Below, in pieces: positions 8,344 through 14,916 of a DNA stretch of 38,733 nucleotides (the stretch's first letter is position 1; each line of letters opens with the position of its first letter). The notes under the pieces were generated by a model. The model was not told the DNA's origin. It saw nothing but the letters and a program-made list of their open reading frames with translations, and searched no databases. The stretch is from a virus. The translations under genes were made by a program, and so were the position numbers. The DNA lies in IMG/VR virus record IMGVR_UViG_3300006176_000007, positions 1 to 38,733 of that record; one strand, 5' to 3'.

Positions 8344-8798
8344 CAGCCCTGTCGCTTTCGATCGGCGTAAGCACGCTTGTGCCCTCGCTGGCAAATACGA
8401 CACATTCGCCCGGTCGCCTTCGACCAGTACGTATTTTCCTCGTCGTAAGGATGCCCGGCCGGGCACTCAGTCTTCTCGGCTTCGTGAGCACCAGCCCGGC
8501 CTCGACGGGTGTTGACCAGATTCGTTGCCGGTTCTAGGTGGGCTGGATTGACGCAGAGTCGATGAGGGCAAGTCCGCCCACCCCGACAGGCCTGATCTCG
8601 GTTATGGCACTGATGATCAAGCTGCATCCCCTTGGGCACTGGTCGGACAAGAGTTTCGTAAACGACAGTGTGCGCCAGCCATCTTCGGCCTTCATAGCGC
8701 AACTGCCCATATCCCTGGGCGGTCGGCGGTCGCTTCCACATCCAACAGCCACCCGGCTGGACGTCTACGTTGCTCATCACTTCTCGGAAGGTCTTCAT
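8340..8798 (-). CDS. HNH homing endonuclease (HNH_3 type)
   Basis: 152 residues from ATG 8798, overlapping the upstream stop as ATGA (a second ATG at 8777 is possible). Order of motifs: CWMWKRPPTAQGYGQLR, then LAHTVVYETLV, LDHQCHNRD (first His of HNH), CVNPAHLEP (Asn and last His), then a C-terminal KTECPAGHPYDEENTY...CRIC zinc-binding part. This is the classic free-standing phage HNH layout. An insertion of about 11 residues (ACRGGRTCPHR) separates the two metal-binding blocks. Base composition is lower in GC than the neighbours, suggesting transfer. No intron flanks are evident; the portal frame begins at its stop. Confidence 0.85.
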   Translation of the reverse strand: MKTFREVMSNVDVQPGGCWMWKRPPTAQGYGQLRYEGRRWLAHTVVYETLVRPVPKGMQLDHQCHNRDQACRGGRTCPHRLCVNPAHLEPATNLVNTRRGRAGAHEAEKTECPAGHPYDEENTYWSKATGRMCRICQRGHKRAYADRKRQGC

Positions 8799-9169
8799 GC
8801 CATCGCCTGGTCATGGTTGGCCCGCTTGGTGGCCTCCAGGTCGGCCTCACGGGCGTCGGACCCCCAGCCGTGCAACTCGCCCAGCGCCTCCCCGTCACGG
8901 GAATCGCAGGTGGCCAGAACGCAGTCCATCCCGAGCTTCTTCGACTCCCGCTCCTGGGCCTCGGCCAGAGCCGACTTGAACTGGCCCTCGTTCTCGACGT
9001 AGCGACCGACCACCGGATCCCAACGGGCATAGCTCTTGAGCGAGGCCTTGTCCACCCGGATCGACCAGTTACGCTTGGCCGTCTGGCCACACCGGCACTG
9101 GACGGTGTCCTGGGCAACGTCCTCGACCTCGACCTCCCCACATCTCGGGCAGCGGTAGCTGAACTTCAT
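8795..9169 (-). CDS. Zinc-ribbon protein (FmdB-like N-terminus)
   Basis: 124 residues from ATG 9169. The upstream gene ends in the same ATGA, which fixes this start over an in-frame GTG at 9199. Residues 5-30 form a zinc ribbon (YRCPRCGEVE...VQCRCGQTAKR, two Cys pairs). The rest is a charged helical domain (ESKKLGMDCVLATCDSRDGEA). The layout resembles small FmdB-like phage proteins with a C-terminal helical tail. Role unknown; it sits between terminase and portal and may be a DNA-packaging accessory. Confidence 0.75.
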   Translation of the reverse strand: MKFSYRCPRCGEVEVEDVAQDTVQCRCGQTAKRNWSIRVDKASLKSYARWDPVVGRYVENEGQFKSALAEAQERESKKLGMDCVLATCDSRDGEALGELHGWGSDAREADLEATKRANHDQAMA

Positions 9170-9306
9170 AGCTTCCGAGCATACGGGCAGTGTCGGCACT
9201 CGACGTAGACCGCCCCCGGGATGATGGTCGTGTAGAGGGTAAATCGGCAGACCGGGCAGTGGGGACTGATGAGTTCCGTCTGCCGCTCAATAGACTTCGT
9301 CGACAC
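9166..9306 (-). CDS. 46-residue Com-like zinc-finger protein
   Basis: Short gene from GTG 9306 with GGAGG nine bases upstream, overlapping the last 20 bases of the terminase gene. It carries CPVC at residues 17-20 and CRHC at 37-40, separated by a beta-rich linker (RFTLYTTIIPGAVYVE). That is the spacing of Com/zinc-ribbon proteins; Mu Com is a translational activator. The ATGA overlap with the next gene supports it. Function is inferred only as zinc-binding. Confidence 0.72.
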   Translation of the reverse strand: MSTKSIERQTELISPHCPVCRFTLYTTIIPGAVYVECRHCPYARKL

Positions 9307-11011
9307 CGACCATCGCCTCCGATCCCCACAGGGCATCGTTGGTGGAGCGGTTCACCCCGGGGATCTCGACAGGCTCACCGATGCCGGGGACGATCACCTT
9401 CTCCCCCGGTCCACGATACGGCCCCGGTGCGGCCAGGGCGCCCCAGGGCATGGTGCCCGCCTCGGTTTGGACGGTCACGATGCCGATGCCGAGCGACATC
9501 ACGGTGTCGTCGTGGCCCGAGCGCCGGGCGGGGCCGAAGGTGCCGTCGTCCTTGATCACCCACCGGGTCATCTCGTAGAAGGTGGCCCGGTGGTGAATGA
9601 GCACCCCCCGGCGCTTCACGCAGCCCTGCATGGTCCCGACGAGGTAGTTCTTCGACTTGAAGGTGGTGTTCCAGCAGTAGCTCTGGGTGAGCTTCTTCGG
9701 GCGGTCGGGCCGGCGGTCCATCCAGATGTGCGGGTAGTCCTTGTCCCGCCACACCTCCAGCACCCGCTGGCCCCCACCCTCCACCTCGGTGTTCAGGATG
9801 GCCTCGGGTCCGTAGAACATGGCCAGGGCCCAGGCGATCTCCCCGATGGTCTCGGGGTCGGCGTGACCGTGCCAGACGGCCACCTGCTCCATCGAGGCCC
9901 GGTCCATCACCTGGATGCAGGCGGGGTCTCCCTCCAGGGTGTAGGTGGGGTCGACAGCCACCACGTAGCGGCGCCGCTTGCGCTGGTCGGGCTCCACGTA
10001 CATCCAGGTGTGACCGTTCGGGTGGTCGAGCCACTGGAAACGGCCGTCGATGATCTGGAGCGACCCCTGTCGGCCGTCCATGGGCTCGTAACAGAGCTTC
10101 AACCGCTCCAGGTCGAAGACGTTCACGCCGGTGGAGAGGAAGGCGTCCTCGGGGTCCATCGGGTAGTTGGCCCGGTACTCGTTCATGTCGTTGTAGGTGG
10201 ACATCTTGCGGCGGCGCCAGGCCAGTTTGGAGATGGTCAGGCCACCCTCGGGGTACTGGTTCTTCGGTCCACCCGGCCCGTACTCGTCCAGGAACTGCCG
10301 CTCCTCGTCGTCCAGGTCTTGGTAGCGCAGATGCGAGTCTCTGATCTGGTACTCGTCGTGCATCCACCACGGGAAGAACATGGGCGTGAAGGGGGAAGCC
10401 CCGGCCACGGCCTTCACCCACTCGTCGTGGAAGTACCCGCCCACGCCGTTGGCGGTGGACTCCAGCACGCAGATGGTCCCGTGGGTGTCGGGAATGGCCT
10501 CCATGAGGGACCCGACGATCTTGTCTTCCTCGGGCCAGAAGGCACACTCCGAACAGTGGGCGGCGCTCACGGTCTTGCCTCGTCCGGGGTCGGCCTTCTT
10601 GGCCGTGTCGGTGAAGATCCACGAACCGTTCTCCCACTCCATGTAGTTCTTGGAGTTGTAATTGGTGCCGTACAGCTCGGAGAAGTCGCTCATCTCCCAG
10701 TAGCGCTTGGTCATCCCCATCAGGTACTCGGAGTCGTCCTTCTCCTTCGACAGCACCACGGCACCGGCCCCGGGGTACAGGAACGACCACAGGAACAGCA
10801 CGGCCTCGGTGATGGTCGAGCACCCGATCTGGCGGCCCTTCAACACGATGATGCGGATGGGAAGGCCGTTGTTGTATTGCCACTCAATCTCCCGCACGAA
10901 CTCCCGCTGCGCCCAGGCGAAGGGGTCGTTGCGGTCGAGCTTGATCAGACGGTTCTCCTTCGTCTTGATCGTGAGCTGCTCGAGCAGAGGCCACAAACTG
11001 AGGTTAGGCAT
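9287..11011 (-). CDS. Terminase large subunit (packaging ATPase and nuclease)
   Basis: 574 residues from ATG 11011, overlapping the upstream small gene by eight bases. ATPase part: Walker A-like VLKGRQIGCSTITEA near residues 56-70, Walker B-like SAAHCSECAFW with the catalytic Glu near 155, and the coupling motif LESTANGVGGYF near 183-194. Nuclease part: RYVVAVDPTY with the first metal-binding Asp, EVEGGGQRVL in the middle, and GHDDTVMSLGIG with the last Asp near the C-terminus. It pumps DNA into the prohead through the portal. Circular permutation of the contig would suit headful packaging, though this motif set does not prove it. Confidence 0.92.
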   Translation of the reverse strand: MPNLSLWPLLEQLTIKTKENRLIKLDRNDPFAWAQREFVREIEWQYNNGLPIRIIVLKGRQIGCSTITEAVLFLWSFLYPGAGAVVLSKEKDDSEYLMGMTKRYWEMSDFSELYGTNYNSKNYMEWENGSWIFTDTAKKADPGRGKTVSAAHCSECAFWPEEDKIVGSLMEAIPDTHGTICVLESTANGVGGYFHDEWVKAVAGASPFTPMFFPWWMHDEYQIRDSHLRYQDLDDEERQFLDEYGPGGPKNQYPEGGLTISKLAWRRRKMSTYNDMNEYRANYPMDPEDAFLSTGVNVFDLERLKLCYEPMDGRQGSLQIIDGRFQWLDHPNGHTWMYVEPDQRKRRRYVVAVDPTYTLEGDPACIQVMDRASMEQVAVWHGHADPETIGEIAWALAMFYGPEAILNTEVEGGGQRVLEVWRDKDYPHIWMDRRPDRPKKLTQSYCWNTTFKSKNYLVGTMQGCVKRRGVLIHHRATFYEMTRWVIKDDGTFGPARRSGHDDTVMSLGIGIVTVQTEAGTMPWGALAAPGPYRGPGEKVIVPGIGEPVEIPGVNRSTNDALWGSEAMVGVDEVY

Positions 11012-11177
11012 CGTGAGTTTCTGGGACGACCACGCTGGTATCGTGCGAGGTGCGCTGTTGCGAACAGTGCGAATCGGAAACGGGCACATATGGGAGCCCG
11101 CAGCGACCACAGACCATGCGTCCCCACTCGTCGCGGGCTCCCAGTCCGTTTGGGACGTGTTGGCAGGGGCTTCTCAT
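11004..11177 (-). CDS. 57-residue Cys-rich (zinc-binding) small protein
   Basis: ATG 11177 overlaps the upstream stop as ATGA, and the stop overlaps the terminase start. Cys residues at 5, 23, 26 and 38 (MRSPCQHVPNG, MVCGRCGLPYV, SHCSQQ) suggest one zinc site. No family name recognised; it belongs to the run of tiny zinc-ribbon genes between the terminase subunits. Confidence 0.68.
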   Translation of the reverse strand: MRSPCQHVPNGLGARDEWGRMVCGRCGLPYVPVSDSHCSQQRTSHDTSVVVPETHDA

Positions 11178-11485
11178 GTCCCCACCTTCGACCTGTCTTC
11201 CCAGACGAACTCACCGTCAGCACCGACAGGGCGGTGCATCTTGCACTGGACACACCAGGTAGCCCCATAGAAGCTCGGGTCGCGGGCGTAGGTCTCCGCC
11301 AGGGCCTCGGCCATCCTCGTGGACACCCCACACACCGTGTGGACGTAGCTGCGCCTGACTGGCCGCACGAAGCCCCTACGACGCTCCTCGTCGGAGAGGA
11401 CCAGGTAGACCTCGGCCATCTCGGTCGGTTCCTTGTCAACCCCGTGGGTTAGTCGTGGGTCGCTGCGGTCGCTGGTGGTGCTCAT
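11174..11485 (-). CDS. Conserved phage protein with CxxC and DPSFYGATWCVQC motif
   Basis: 103 residues from ATG 11485 (ATGA overlap). The core GFVRPVRRSYVHTVCG, ALAETYARDPSFYGATWCV and CKMHRPVGADGEFVWED is a pattern I recall from many phage and environmental hypothetical proteins. Cys at HTVCG and the WCVQC pair may bind zinc. Soluble, with no membrane segment. Function unknown. Confidence 0.78.
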   Translation of the reverse strand: MSTTSDRSDPRLTHGVDKEPTEMAEVYLVLSDEERRRGFVRPVRRSYVHTVCGVSTRMAEALAETYARDPSFYGATWCVQCKMHRPVGADGEFVWEDRSKVGT

Positions 11486-11793
11486 CCGAGATGCACGTTG
11501 TCGGGCAGGTTCAGCTCCGTCCGATAGAACTGCACCTCCCGCTCCATGCCATCAGCGATGGCCTCGGTGTACTCCTCCTCGGTGAAGACGCCCTTGTCGA
11601 TGAGGAGACGAGCCAAAGCACCGTGGTCGCTCATGGCACTGTTGATGCCCACACGGAGGTGCTTGGGTGAGCACTCGCCCCGAGGCACATAACCCTCGTC
11701 CGGGTCGCCCACACCCTCTCGGGTCATCTTCAACTTCACACCACTCTGCATGGCGTGAGCCGCAGCCCTATACCGCTCGTTCGCACTATCCAT
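11482..11793 (-). CDS. Conserved phage hypothetical protein
   Basis: 103 residues from ATG 11793, chosen because AAAGGAG lies seven bases upstream. Recognisable phrases are RYRAAAHAMQSGVKLKM, KHLRVGINSAMSDHGALARL and GVFTEEEYTEAIADGMEREV, a pattern common to small helical proteins in actinobacteriophages and environmental phages. Predominantly helical and soluble. Function unknown. Confidence 0.78.
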   Translation of the reverse strand: MDSANERYRAAAHAMQSGVKLKMTREGVGDPDEGYVPRGECSPKHLRVGINSAMSDHGALARLLIDKGVFTEEEYTEAIADGMEREVQFYRTELNLPDNVHLG

Positions 11794-11965
11794 CTGTGCT
11801 CCTTTCACGTTGCCCGTCCGTCCAGACCATCGGTACGACGGCTTGGTGGCGGTCCCCGGGCTCAGTAACAAGGTGCCGCCAGTACGGATAGCCCGCTGGG
11901 TTGGGCTCGTACACCAACGGTTCGCCGCAGACCTCACACCTTGTCTGGGTCATAAATCCACTCAC
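11786..11965 (-). CDS. 59-residue protein with CEVCG zinc-ribbon-like motif
   Basis: GTG 11965 has an ideal AGGAGG at seven-base spacing; an in-frame ATG at 11953 is the alternative. The product starts SGFMTQTRCEVCGEPLVYEP and continues with PYWRHL and HQAVVPMVW. The single CxxC with nearby His residues suggests zinc binding. It ends in an RERSTDG tail, one of the repeated junction tails of this cluster. Confidence 0.65.
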   Translation of the reverse strand: MSGFMTQTRCEVCGEPLVYEPNPAGYPYWRHLVTEPGDRHQAVVPMVWTDGQRERSTDG

Positions 11966-11983
11966 TACTCCACCTCCTCAGTT

Positions 11984-12055
11984 TCACGGACCTCCACCAG
12001 AGCCGACGCCCAGGAGGTATTCGTGCCGACCTCGCCGGTACTTATCGCGCTGCAT
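11984..12055 (-). CDS. Possible 23-residue peptide
   Basis: ATG 12055 is preceded by GAGGAGG at four-base spacing, and the ORF ends in a junction-repeat TGA. The peptide is basic at the N-terminus (MQRDKYRRGRHEYLLG) and Gly-rich at the end. In a second frame a 10-codon mini-ORF starts at the upstream gene's stop and ends at the TGATG here. Either a true micro-protein or the remnant of a decayed cassette gene. Confidence 0.35.
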   Translation of the reverse strand: MQRDKYRRGRHEYLLGVGSGGGP

Positions 12056-12083
12056 CAGCCCTCCTCTGCTCCGGTAGTTTCAC

Positions 12084-12311
12084 TCATATCTCACTGGCCT
12101 CCCAGATTGACGTGGTGTCGGGTCCGGCGATTCGCCAGCACTGGCCACACCGTTTCCAACCCTCCGTATCGGGGGCCTCGACCTCTCCGATGAACCGGAC
12201 GGGCCCCCGACCACAGAGCGCCATGTCGTCGCCGTTCTTCTGGATGTGGACCGTCTCGGGAGCGCCGACATCGGTCCGGTAAGCCTGGCCATAGCTCTCA
12301 AGAATCGGCAT
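12084..12311 (-). CDS. 75-residue protein with LCGR and CGQC motifs
   Basis: ATG 12311 is chosen for GGAG six bases upstream; the ORF remains open to 12359. The product has ETVHIQKNGDDMALCGRG followed by EGWKRCGQCWRIAG, the layout of small phage and actinobacterial zinc-ribbon proteins that start with a VH...LCGR strand pair. The stop overlaps a following mini-ORF. Function unknown. Confidence 0.68.
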   Translation of the reverse strand: MPILESYGQAYRTDVGAPETVHIQKNGDDMALCGRGPVRFIGEVEAPDTEGWKRCGQCWRIAGPDTTSIWEASEI

Positions 12312-12570
12312 TGTCCGCTCCGGTAGTTTCACGCCCATCAGAACGCCCGCCACCGTCACTGAGACAACGACTCACAGGGACCCTGGCACACTCGACCTCG
12401 GTGTAACCCAGACAACAGCGACGTTCAGGTAGAGCCAGACGCCGTTTCTTCTTCCGACCCCATATCGCCTTGGGTGTCTGCTGAACGCCATTGACTTTGT
12501 CCAATCCTCGGTCATGGCGCTTCAACCGCGCCCGTAACCGTCTGGTTTTCAGTTGCTTTCCCTTATTCAC
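12298..12570 (-). CDS. 90-residue strongly basic protein, unknown
   Basis: Probable GTG start at 12570, overlapping the upstream stop; the ribosome-binding site is weak, so the start is uncertain. The N-terminal 50 residues are very rich in Arg and Lys (KTRRLRARLKRHDRGLDK, GRKKKRRLALPERRCC). The C-terminus ends in the shared junction tail GRETTGADNADS. A nucleic-acid-binding role is possible, but the frame could be spurious apart from the 3' end. Confidence 0.45.
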   Translation of the reverse strand: MNKGKQLKTRRLRARLKRHDRGLDKVNGVQQTPKAIWGRKKKRRLALPERRCCLGYTEVECARVPVSRCLSDGGGRSDGRETTGADNADS

Positions 12571-12751
12571 CAGCGGGCACCGTGATACGCAAATCACCCT
12601 TATAGCCCGGAGCGATGGACAGGCTCACCGATTGGAACTCGTCTTGGCGAGCAGCAACGGCATCGACCTGAACCAGGGCCTGTTCCCAGGTGTCGGCCTC
12701 CTGAACTTCGCCTCCCTCGCCCGTAATGACATAGGGTTTATTCACCGTCAT
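12563..12751 (-). CDS. 62-residue acidic small protein, unknown
   Basis: ATG 12751 overlaps the preceding stop as ATGA and follows GGGGAG. The sequence looks well folded: KPYVITGEGGEVQEADTWEQ, then QSVSLSIAPGYKGDLRITV, suggesting a small beta-alpha-beta domain. No Cys. No family recognised. Confidence 0.65.
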   Translation of the reverse strand: MTVNKPYVITGEGGEVQEADTWEQALVQVDAVAARQDEFQSVSLSIAPGYKGDLRITVPAGE

Positions 12752-12942
12752 TCGCTCCCCGCTGCCCCGGTAGTTTCACGGTCGACTTCCTCGACTGTCC
12801 GGGCGATTTGCAGAGCGTGTGTCAGCACGAACGCTGTCTTGGTACGGTCAGCCATCATCTCTCCCGGTTCGGGCGGGTCACACGGCGGGGCATGGTAGGG
12901 ACCTTTGCCACACTCGCCCCCTTCATGTCGAGTCATCACCAT
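12748..12942 (-). CDS. 64-residue small protein with two Cys, unknown
   Basis: ATG 12942 lies two bases after the upstream stop, with GGGAG about ten bases away. The N-terminal part (GGECGKGPYHAPPCDPPEPG) has two Cys and two His. The C-terminal half is a helix (KTAFVLTHALQIARTVEEV) and ends in the junction tail RETTGAAGSE. A later MMADRT start with GGGAG nearby is possible. Confidence 0.58.
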   Translation of the reverse strand: MVMTRHEGGECGKGPYHAPPCDPPEPGEMMADRTKTAFVLTHALQIARTVEEVDRETTGAAGSE

Positions 12943-12944
12943 GA

Positions 12945-13214
12945 CTATTCGCTCCCTTCTGCCTGTGGAGTTTCACGCCCGGCCATCGGGACGGAGTTGT
13001 CGACGTGCCACTGGACGTGGTCTTCGGCAAGTCGTTGCCCCTCGGCTCCGTCTTTGACTTCACTCCACCAGCCGCACGGACAGACAACGTGTCCATGGCC
13101 TCCGGTGAATGTCCCGAGGGGGCCGACAATCAACATGCCGCCATCGGCTGGGTGAATCGCCAACTTACAGGTCGGACAGACCGGTGGACTCTGCACCAAA
13201 ACAGCGTTAGTCAT
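12945..13214 (-). CDS. 89-residue zinc-ribbon protein
   Basis: ATG 13214 with AAAGGGG upstream, overlapping the previous stop by eight bases. Cys pairs CPTC (about residue 13) and CPCG (about 45) flank a Gly-rich strand region (GMLIVGPLGTFTGGHGHVV). They are followed by WWSEVKDG and a helix with HVQWHVDN. One zinc ribbon plus a short helical tail ending in RETPQAEGSE. Function unknown. Confidence 0.7.
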   Translation of the reverse strand: MTNAVLVQSPPVCPTCKLAIHPADGGMLIVGPLGTFTGGHGHVVCPCGWWSEVKDGAEGQRLAEDHVQWHVDNSVPMAGRETPQAEGSE

Positions 13215-13389
13215 CGTCGCCCCTTTCACGCCCGGCGACCTGGCGACGCAGCTTGGCCTTGTGCTGTTCCCCGGCGATGTGCCGAGTCAGCCAGTTGCAC
13301 GCTTCGATATCGGAGAGAGCGTCAGGTGGCTCGGCACCACAGGCACACTTCACCACGGCGTAATGCAACACTTCCTCACAAACCGCCAT
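13207..13389 (-). CDS. 60-residue Cys/His small protein
   Basis: ATG 13389 has GAGGAGG at six-base spacing, which fixes the start inside a longer open frame. The text AVCEEVLHYAVVKCACGAEP, then DIEACNWLTRHIAGEQHKAK, contains four Cys and three His: a probable C2H2-like or ribbon zinc site. It ends in the RERGDDD junction tail. Confidence 0.65.
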   Translation of the reverse strand: MAVCEEVLHYAVVKCACGAEPPDALSDIEACNWLTRHIAGEQHKAKLRRQVAGRERGDDD

Positions 13390-13406
13390 CGTCTGCCTCC
13401 TCGGCT

Positions 13407-13568
13407 TCACGCCCGTCTCGGGACCTGCGGTGCCACACCGGGCGACATGGCACGGTCGTCCCAGGGAGTCCAACCGATGACGTACGCCCACTCCCGGGCC
13501 TCGTTCAGGCGCTCCCGCTCTCCACGAATACGGTGGACCCACTCGGCGACGTGGTAGGTGTCAGCCAC
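13407..13568 (-). CDS. 53-residue Trp-rich small protein, unknown
   Basis: GTG 13568 has GAGG six bases upstream and overlaps the end of the preceding gene. The sequence (MADTYHVAEWVHRIRGERER, WAYVIGWTPWDDRA) is helical and then aromatic, with no Cys. It ends exactly at the repeated CGTGA junction. No family recognised. Confidence 0.6.
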   Translation of the reverse strand: MADTYHVAEWVHRIRGERERLNEAREWAYVIGWTPWDDRAMSPGVAPQVPRRA

Positions 13569-13989
13569 CTTCGGCCTCGCCGGCCACCACCACGAACCTC
13601 GACCGCTCCTGCTCCGGTGTCCCGCTGGGCGCGCCACTCTTCATGGCCTCCAGCTCCTCGGTCAACCGCTCCCGGCCTTCCTTCACGGAGTCCGACACCC
13701 GCTTGGTACGGGCCCTGATCCTCCCCGACATCACCAGGTTCGTGTAGCGGGCCTTCTCGGTGGTGGTGCCCGTCTTCAGCACGTTTCTCACCACGTCGAT
13801 GGCCTGCCACTCGATCTGCTCCAGGAAGTCCTCCATGTCGGCAGTGCCGTACTTCTCCACCCGCAACTTCTTGCGCTGCTTGTCGACCAGGTCTTCGTCC
13901 AACGAGAACACCCGGGCCACGATGCCGACGGGGACGCCCTCTTGCAGCAGAGCGTTCACGGTGTAGGTCAGATCCTTTTCAGTCCACAT
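13561..13989 (-). CDS. Putative terminase small subunit
   Basis: 142 residues from ATG 13989 with GAGG six bases upstream, overlapping the previous stop. The N-terminal part looks like a helix-turn-helix (VNALLQEGVPVGIVARVFSL, DEDLVDKQRKKLRV). It is followed by KYGTADMEDFLEQIEWQAID and a helix-rich TGTTTEKARYTNLVMSGRI, a pattern I associate with small terminase or DNA-recognition subunits of environmental podoviruses. The C-terminal 40 residues are Glu/Arg-rich then Gly-rich. It lies upstream of large terminase but is separated by a dozen tiny genes, which is unusual. Confidence 0.6.
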   Translation of the reverse strand: MWTEKDLTYTVNALLQEGVPVGIVARVFSLDEDLVDKQRKKLRVEKYGTADMEDFLEQIEWQAIDVVRNVLKTGTTTEKARYTNLVMSGRIRARTKRVSDSVKEGRERLTEELEAMKSGAPSGTPEQERSRFVVVAGEAEGG

Positions 13990-14149
13990 CTTCGTCCTCG
14001 ATTATTGTGAGTTCCATCTTCATGGCCGACTCGGCGAACTTGCCCGCCGCTAGAGCATGGCTGGCTTCACTCGGCGGTACGTGGAACACGATGGCCACTC
14101 CTCCACGGGCCACGGTGGTGACCCGGGCCAGTTGCCCGGTGACCGTCAC
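13979..14149 (-). CDS. 56-residue beta-rich small protein, unknown
   Basis: GTG 14149 is preceded by GAGGAG at five-base spacing, directly after the upstream stop. The text TVTGQLARVTTVARGGVAIV, then FHVPPSEASHALAAGKFAES and an acidic tail (IIEDEDVD), suggests a compact beta-strand pair, helix, strand. No family recognised; the acidic end is reminiscent of small DNA-mimic or SSB-like tails, which is speculative. Confidence 0.62.
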   Translation of the reverse strand: MTVTGQLARVTTVARGGVAIVFHVPPSEASHALAAGKFAESAMKMELTIIEDEDVD

Positions 14150-14151
14150 GT

Positions 14152-14643
14152 CTACTCCTCGGCGCTTGCGCCTTGCCACGGGCCGGGGTCGGAACCGCTC
14201 TGCTCCAGCAGATCCAGGTACTCCTGCTGTTTCTCCCTCAATCTTCCCTGTAAGACGGCGCGCTCCTTCAGCGAACGTTGCACTTCTGTCTCCTCCGCTT
14301 CCCGCCGGGTGACTGCCTCGAGCTCCGGCGACAGCGCCATCTGGTCGTACTCCTGCCAGGGATCGTCTGAGGTCTCCTGTATCGGAGAGGAACCGTTCTG
14401 CGAAGTCGGTGTCGAGATCTGCGGATAGACCAGCCCCAGCACCAGCCTCCTCGTCTCCTGTCTCTCCTCCCGCAGCATCTCCCTCATCATCGTCATCATC
14501 GACATCGGGTCGGGCGCCGGCGAGGTTTCCTGAGTCGTACTCGGAGGGGGGGAAGTATTCGTCGACGTAGGACTCAGTTGACGGGCGAACGCCAGGGCCG
14601 CCTCCGACAGGGCCTGAACCAGCACCTTCCAGGGTGTCGTCAT
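14152..14643 (-). CDS. 163-residue coiled-coil protein, unknown
   Basis: ATG 14643 overlaps the helix-turn-helix gene's stop as ATGA. The N-terminal helix (WKVLVQALSEAALAFARQL) is followed by a Ser/Thr/Pro linker (residues 23-48). A Met/Arg/Glu helix (MSMMTMMREMLREERQETRR) and a long C-terminal coiled coil (residues 105-150, RREAEETEVQRSLKERA) complete it. It lies in the terminase-proximal end of the late operon. A packaging, regulatory or scaffold-like role is possible. Confidence 0.62.
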   Translation of the reverse strand: MTTPWKVLVQALSEAALAFARQLSPTSTNTSPPPSTTQETSPAPDPMSMMTMMREMLREERQETRRLVLGLVYPQISTPTSQNGSSPIQETSDDPWQEYDQMALSPELEAVTRREAEETEVQRSLKERAVLQGRLREKQQEYLDLLEQSGSDPGPWQGASAEE

Positions 14644-14840
14644 CTCGACCCATTCACGTACCTCGCATAGCGGTAGTGGGCGGCCTGTCGGCTCATGCCC
14701 ATGGCGTCGCCGATCTTCGTCCACTCGATGCCCTCGGAGCGGGCCTCCACAATGGCGTGGATCTTCAGCCGCTCGCCCTCGACGGTCATGTCGTTGCAGG
14801 AACGGATCTGCTCCAGCCAGTCGACAACGGTTTCGGCCAT
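14640..14840 (-). CDS. 66-residue helix-turn-helix protein, candidate regulator
   Basis: First gene of the late operon. ATG 14840 lies six bases below a -10-like AAGGAT, so the message is probably leaderless. The C-terminal half is a clear helix-turn-helix (EWTKIGDAMGMSRQAAHYRY) of the sigma-region-4/AsiG-like kind found in short phage and actinobacterial DNA-binding proteins. The N-terminal half is helical. The 14-bp palindrome GCAAGGATCCTTGC touches its start codon, so it may autoregulate and act on the related sites at 17.5, 21.2 and 30.8 kb. This link is inference. Confidence 0.72.
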   Translation of the reverse strand: MAETVVDWLEQIRSCNDMTVEGERLKIHAIVEARSEGIEWTKIGDAMGMSRQAAHYRYARYVNGSR

Positions 14841-14875
14841 GCAAGGATCCTTGCACCTCTCGGCCCGCTAGTCAA
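14841..14875 (-). promoter_or_regulatory. Late-operon promoter with CAAGGATCCTTG operator
   Basis: On the minus strand TTGACT (14875-14870), a 17-base spacer and AAGGAT (14852-14847) form a promoter. The perfect palindrome GCAAGGATCCTTGC covers the -10 and reaches the start codon at 14840. Transcription would begin at or next to the ATG. Its position just after the 14890-14916 terminator supports a new transcription unit. Confidence 0.6.
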
Positions 14876-14889
14876 GACCCCTTGACGAA

Positions 14890-14916
14890 GAACCCCCGGG
14901 GCTGGACCGGGGGTTC
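14890..14916 (-). terminator. Rho-independent-like terminator of the 16.5-14.9 kb operon
   Basis: GAACCCCCGG (14890-14899) pairs perfectly with CCGGGGGTTC (14907-14916), loop of seven bases. On the minus strand the hairpin is followed by TTCGTC, a short pyrimidine-rich stretch rather than a full U-run. It lies 31 bases after the stop at 14947. Confidence 0.6.

Larger units (their letters stand above)
11798..13410 (-). repeat. Recurrent junction repeat GTGAAACTACCGGRGC between small genes
   Basis: The 16-mer occurs at 12068-12083, 12317-12332 and 12764-12779 (minus strand; the third differs by one base). Related CGTGAAA or CGTGAAG junctions occur near 11802, 11983, 12971, 13220 and 13403. Each overlaps the 3' end of one small gene (tails RETTGA, RETPQ, RERG, RERS) and leads into the ribosome-binding site of the next. 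See findings. Confidence 0.7.

Noticed and set aside
8340-8798. Group I intron around the HNH gene
   Set aside because: No split portal or terminase frame and no intron-like structure seen; the endonuclease looks free-standing.
9069-9329. 86-codon minus frame over the terminase end
   Set aside because: Arg/Ser-rich composition, overlapping two better-supported genes (9166-9306 and 8795-9169).
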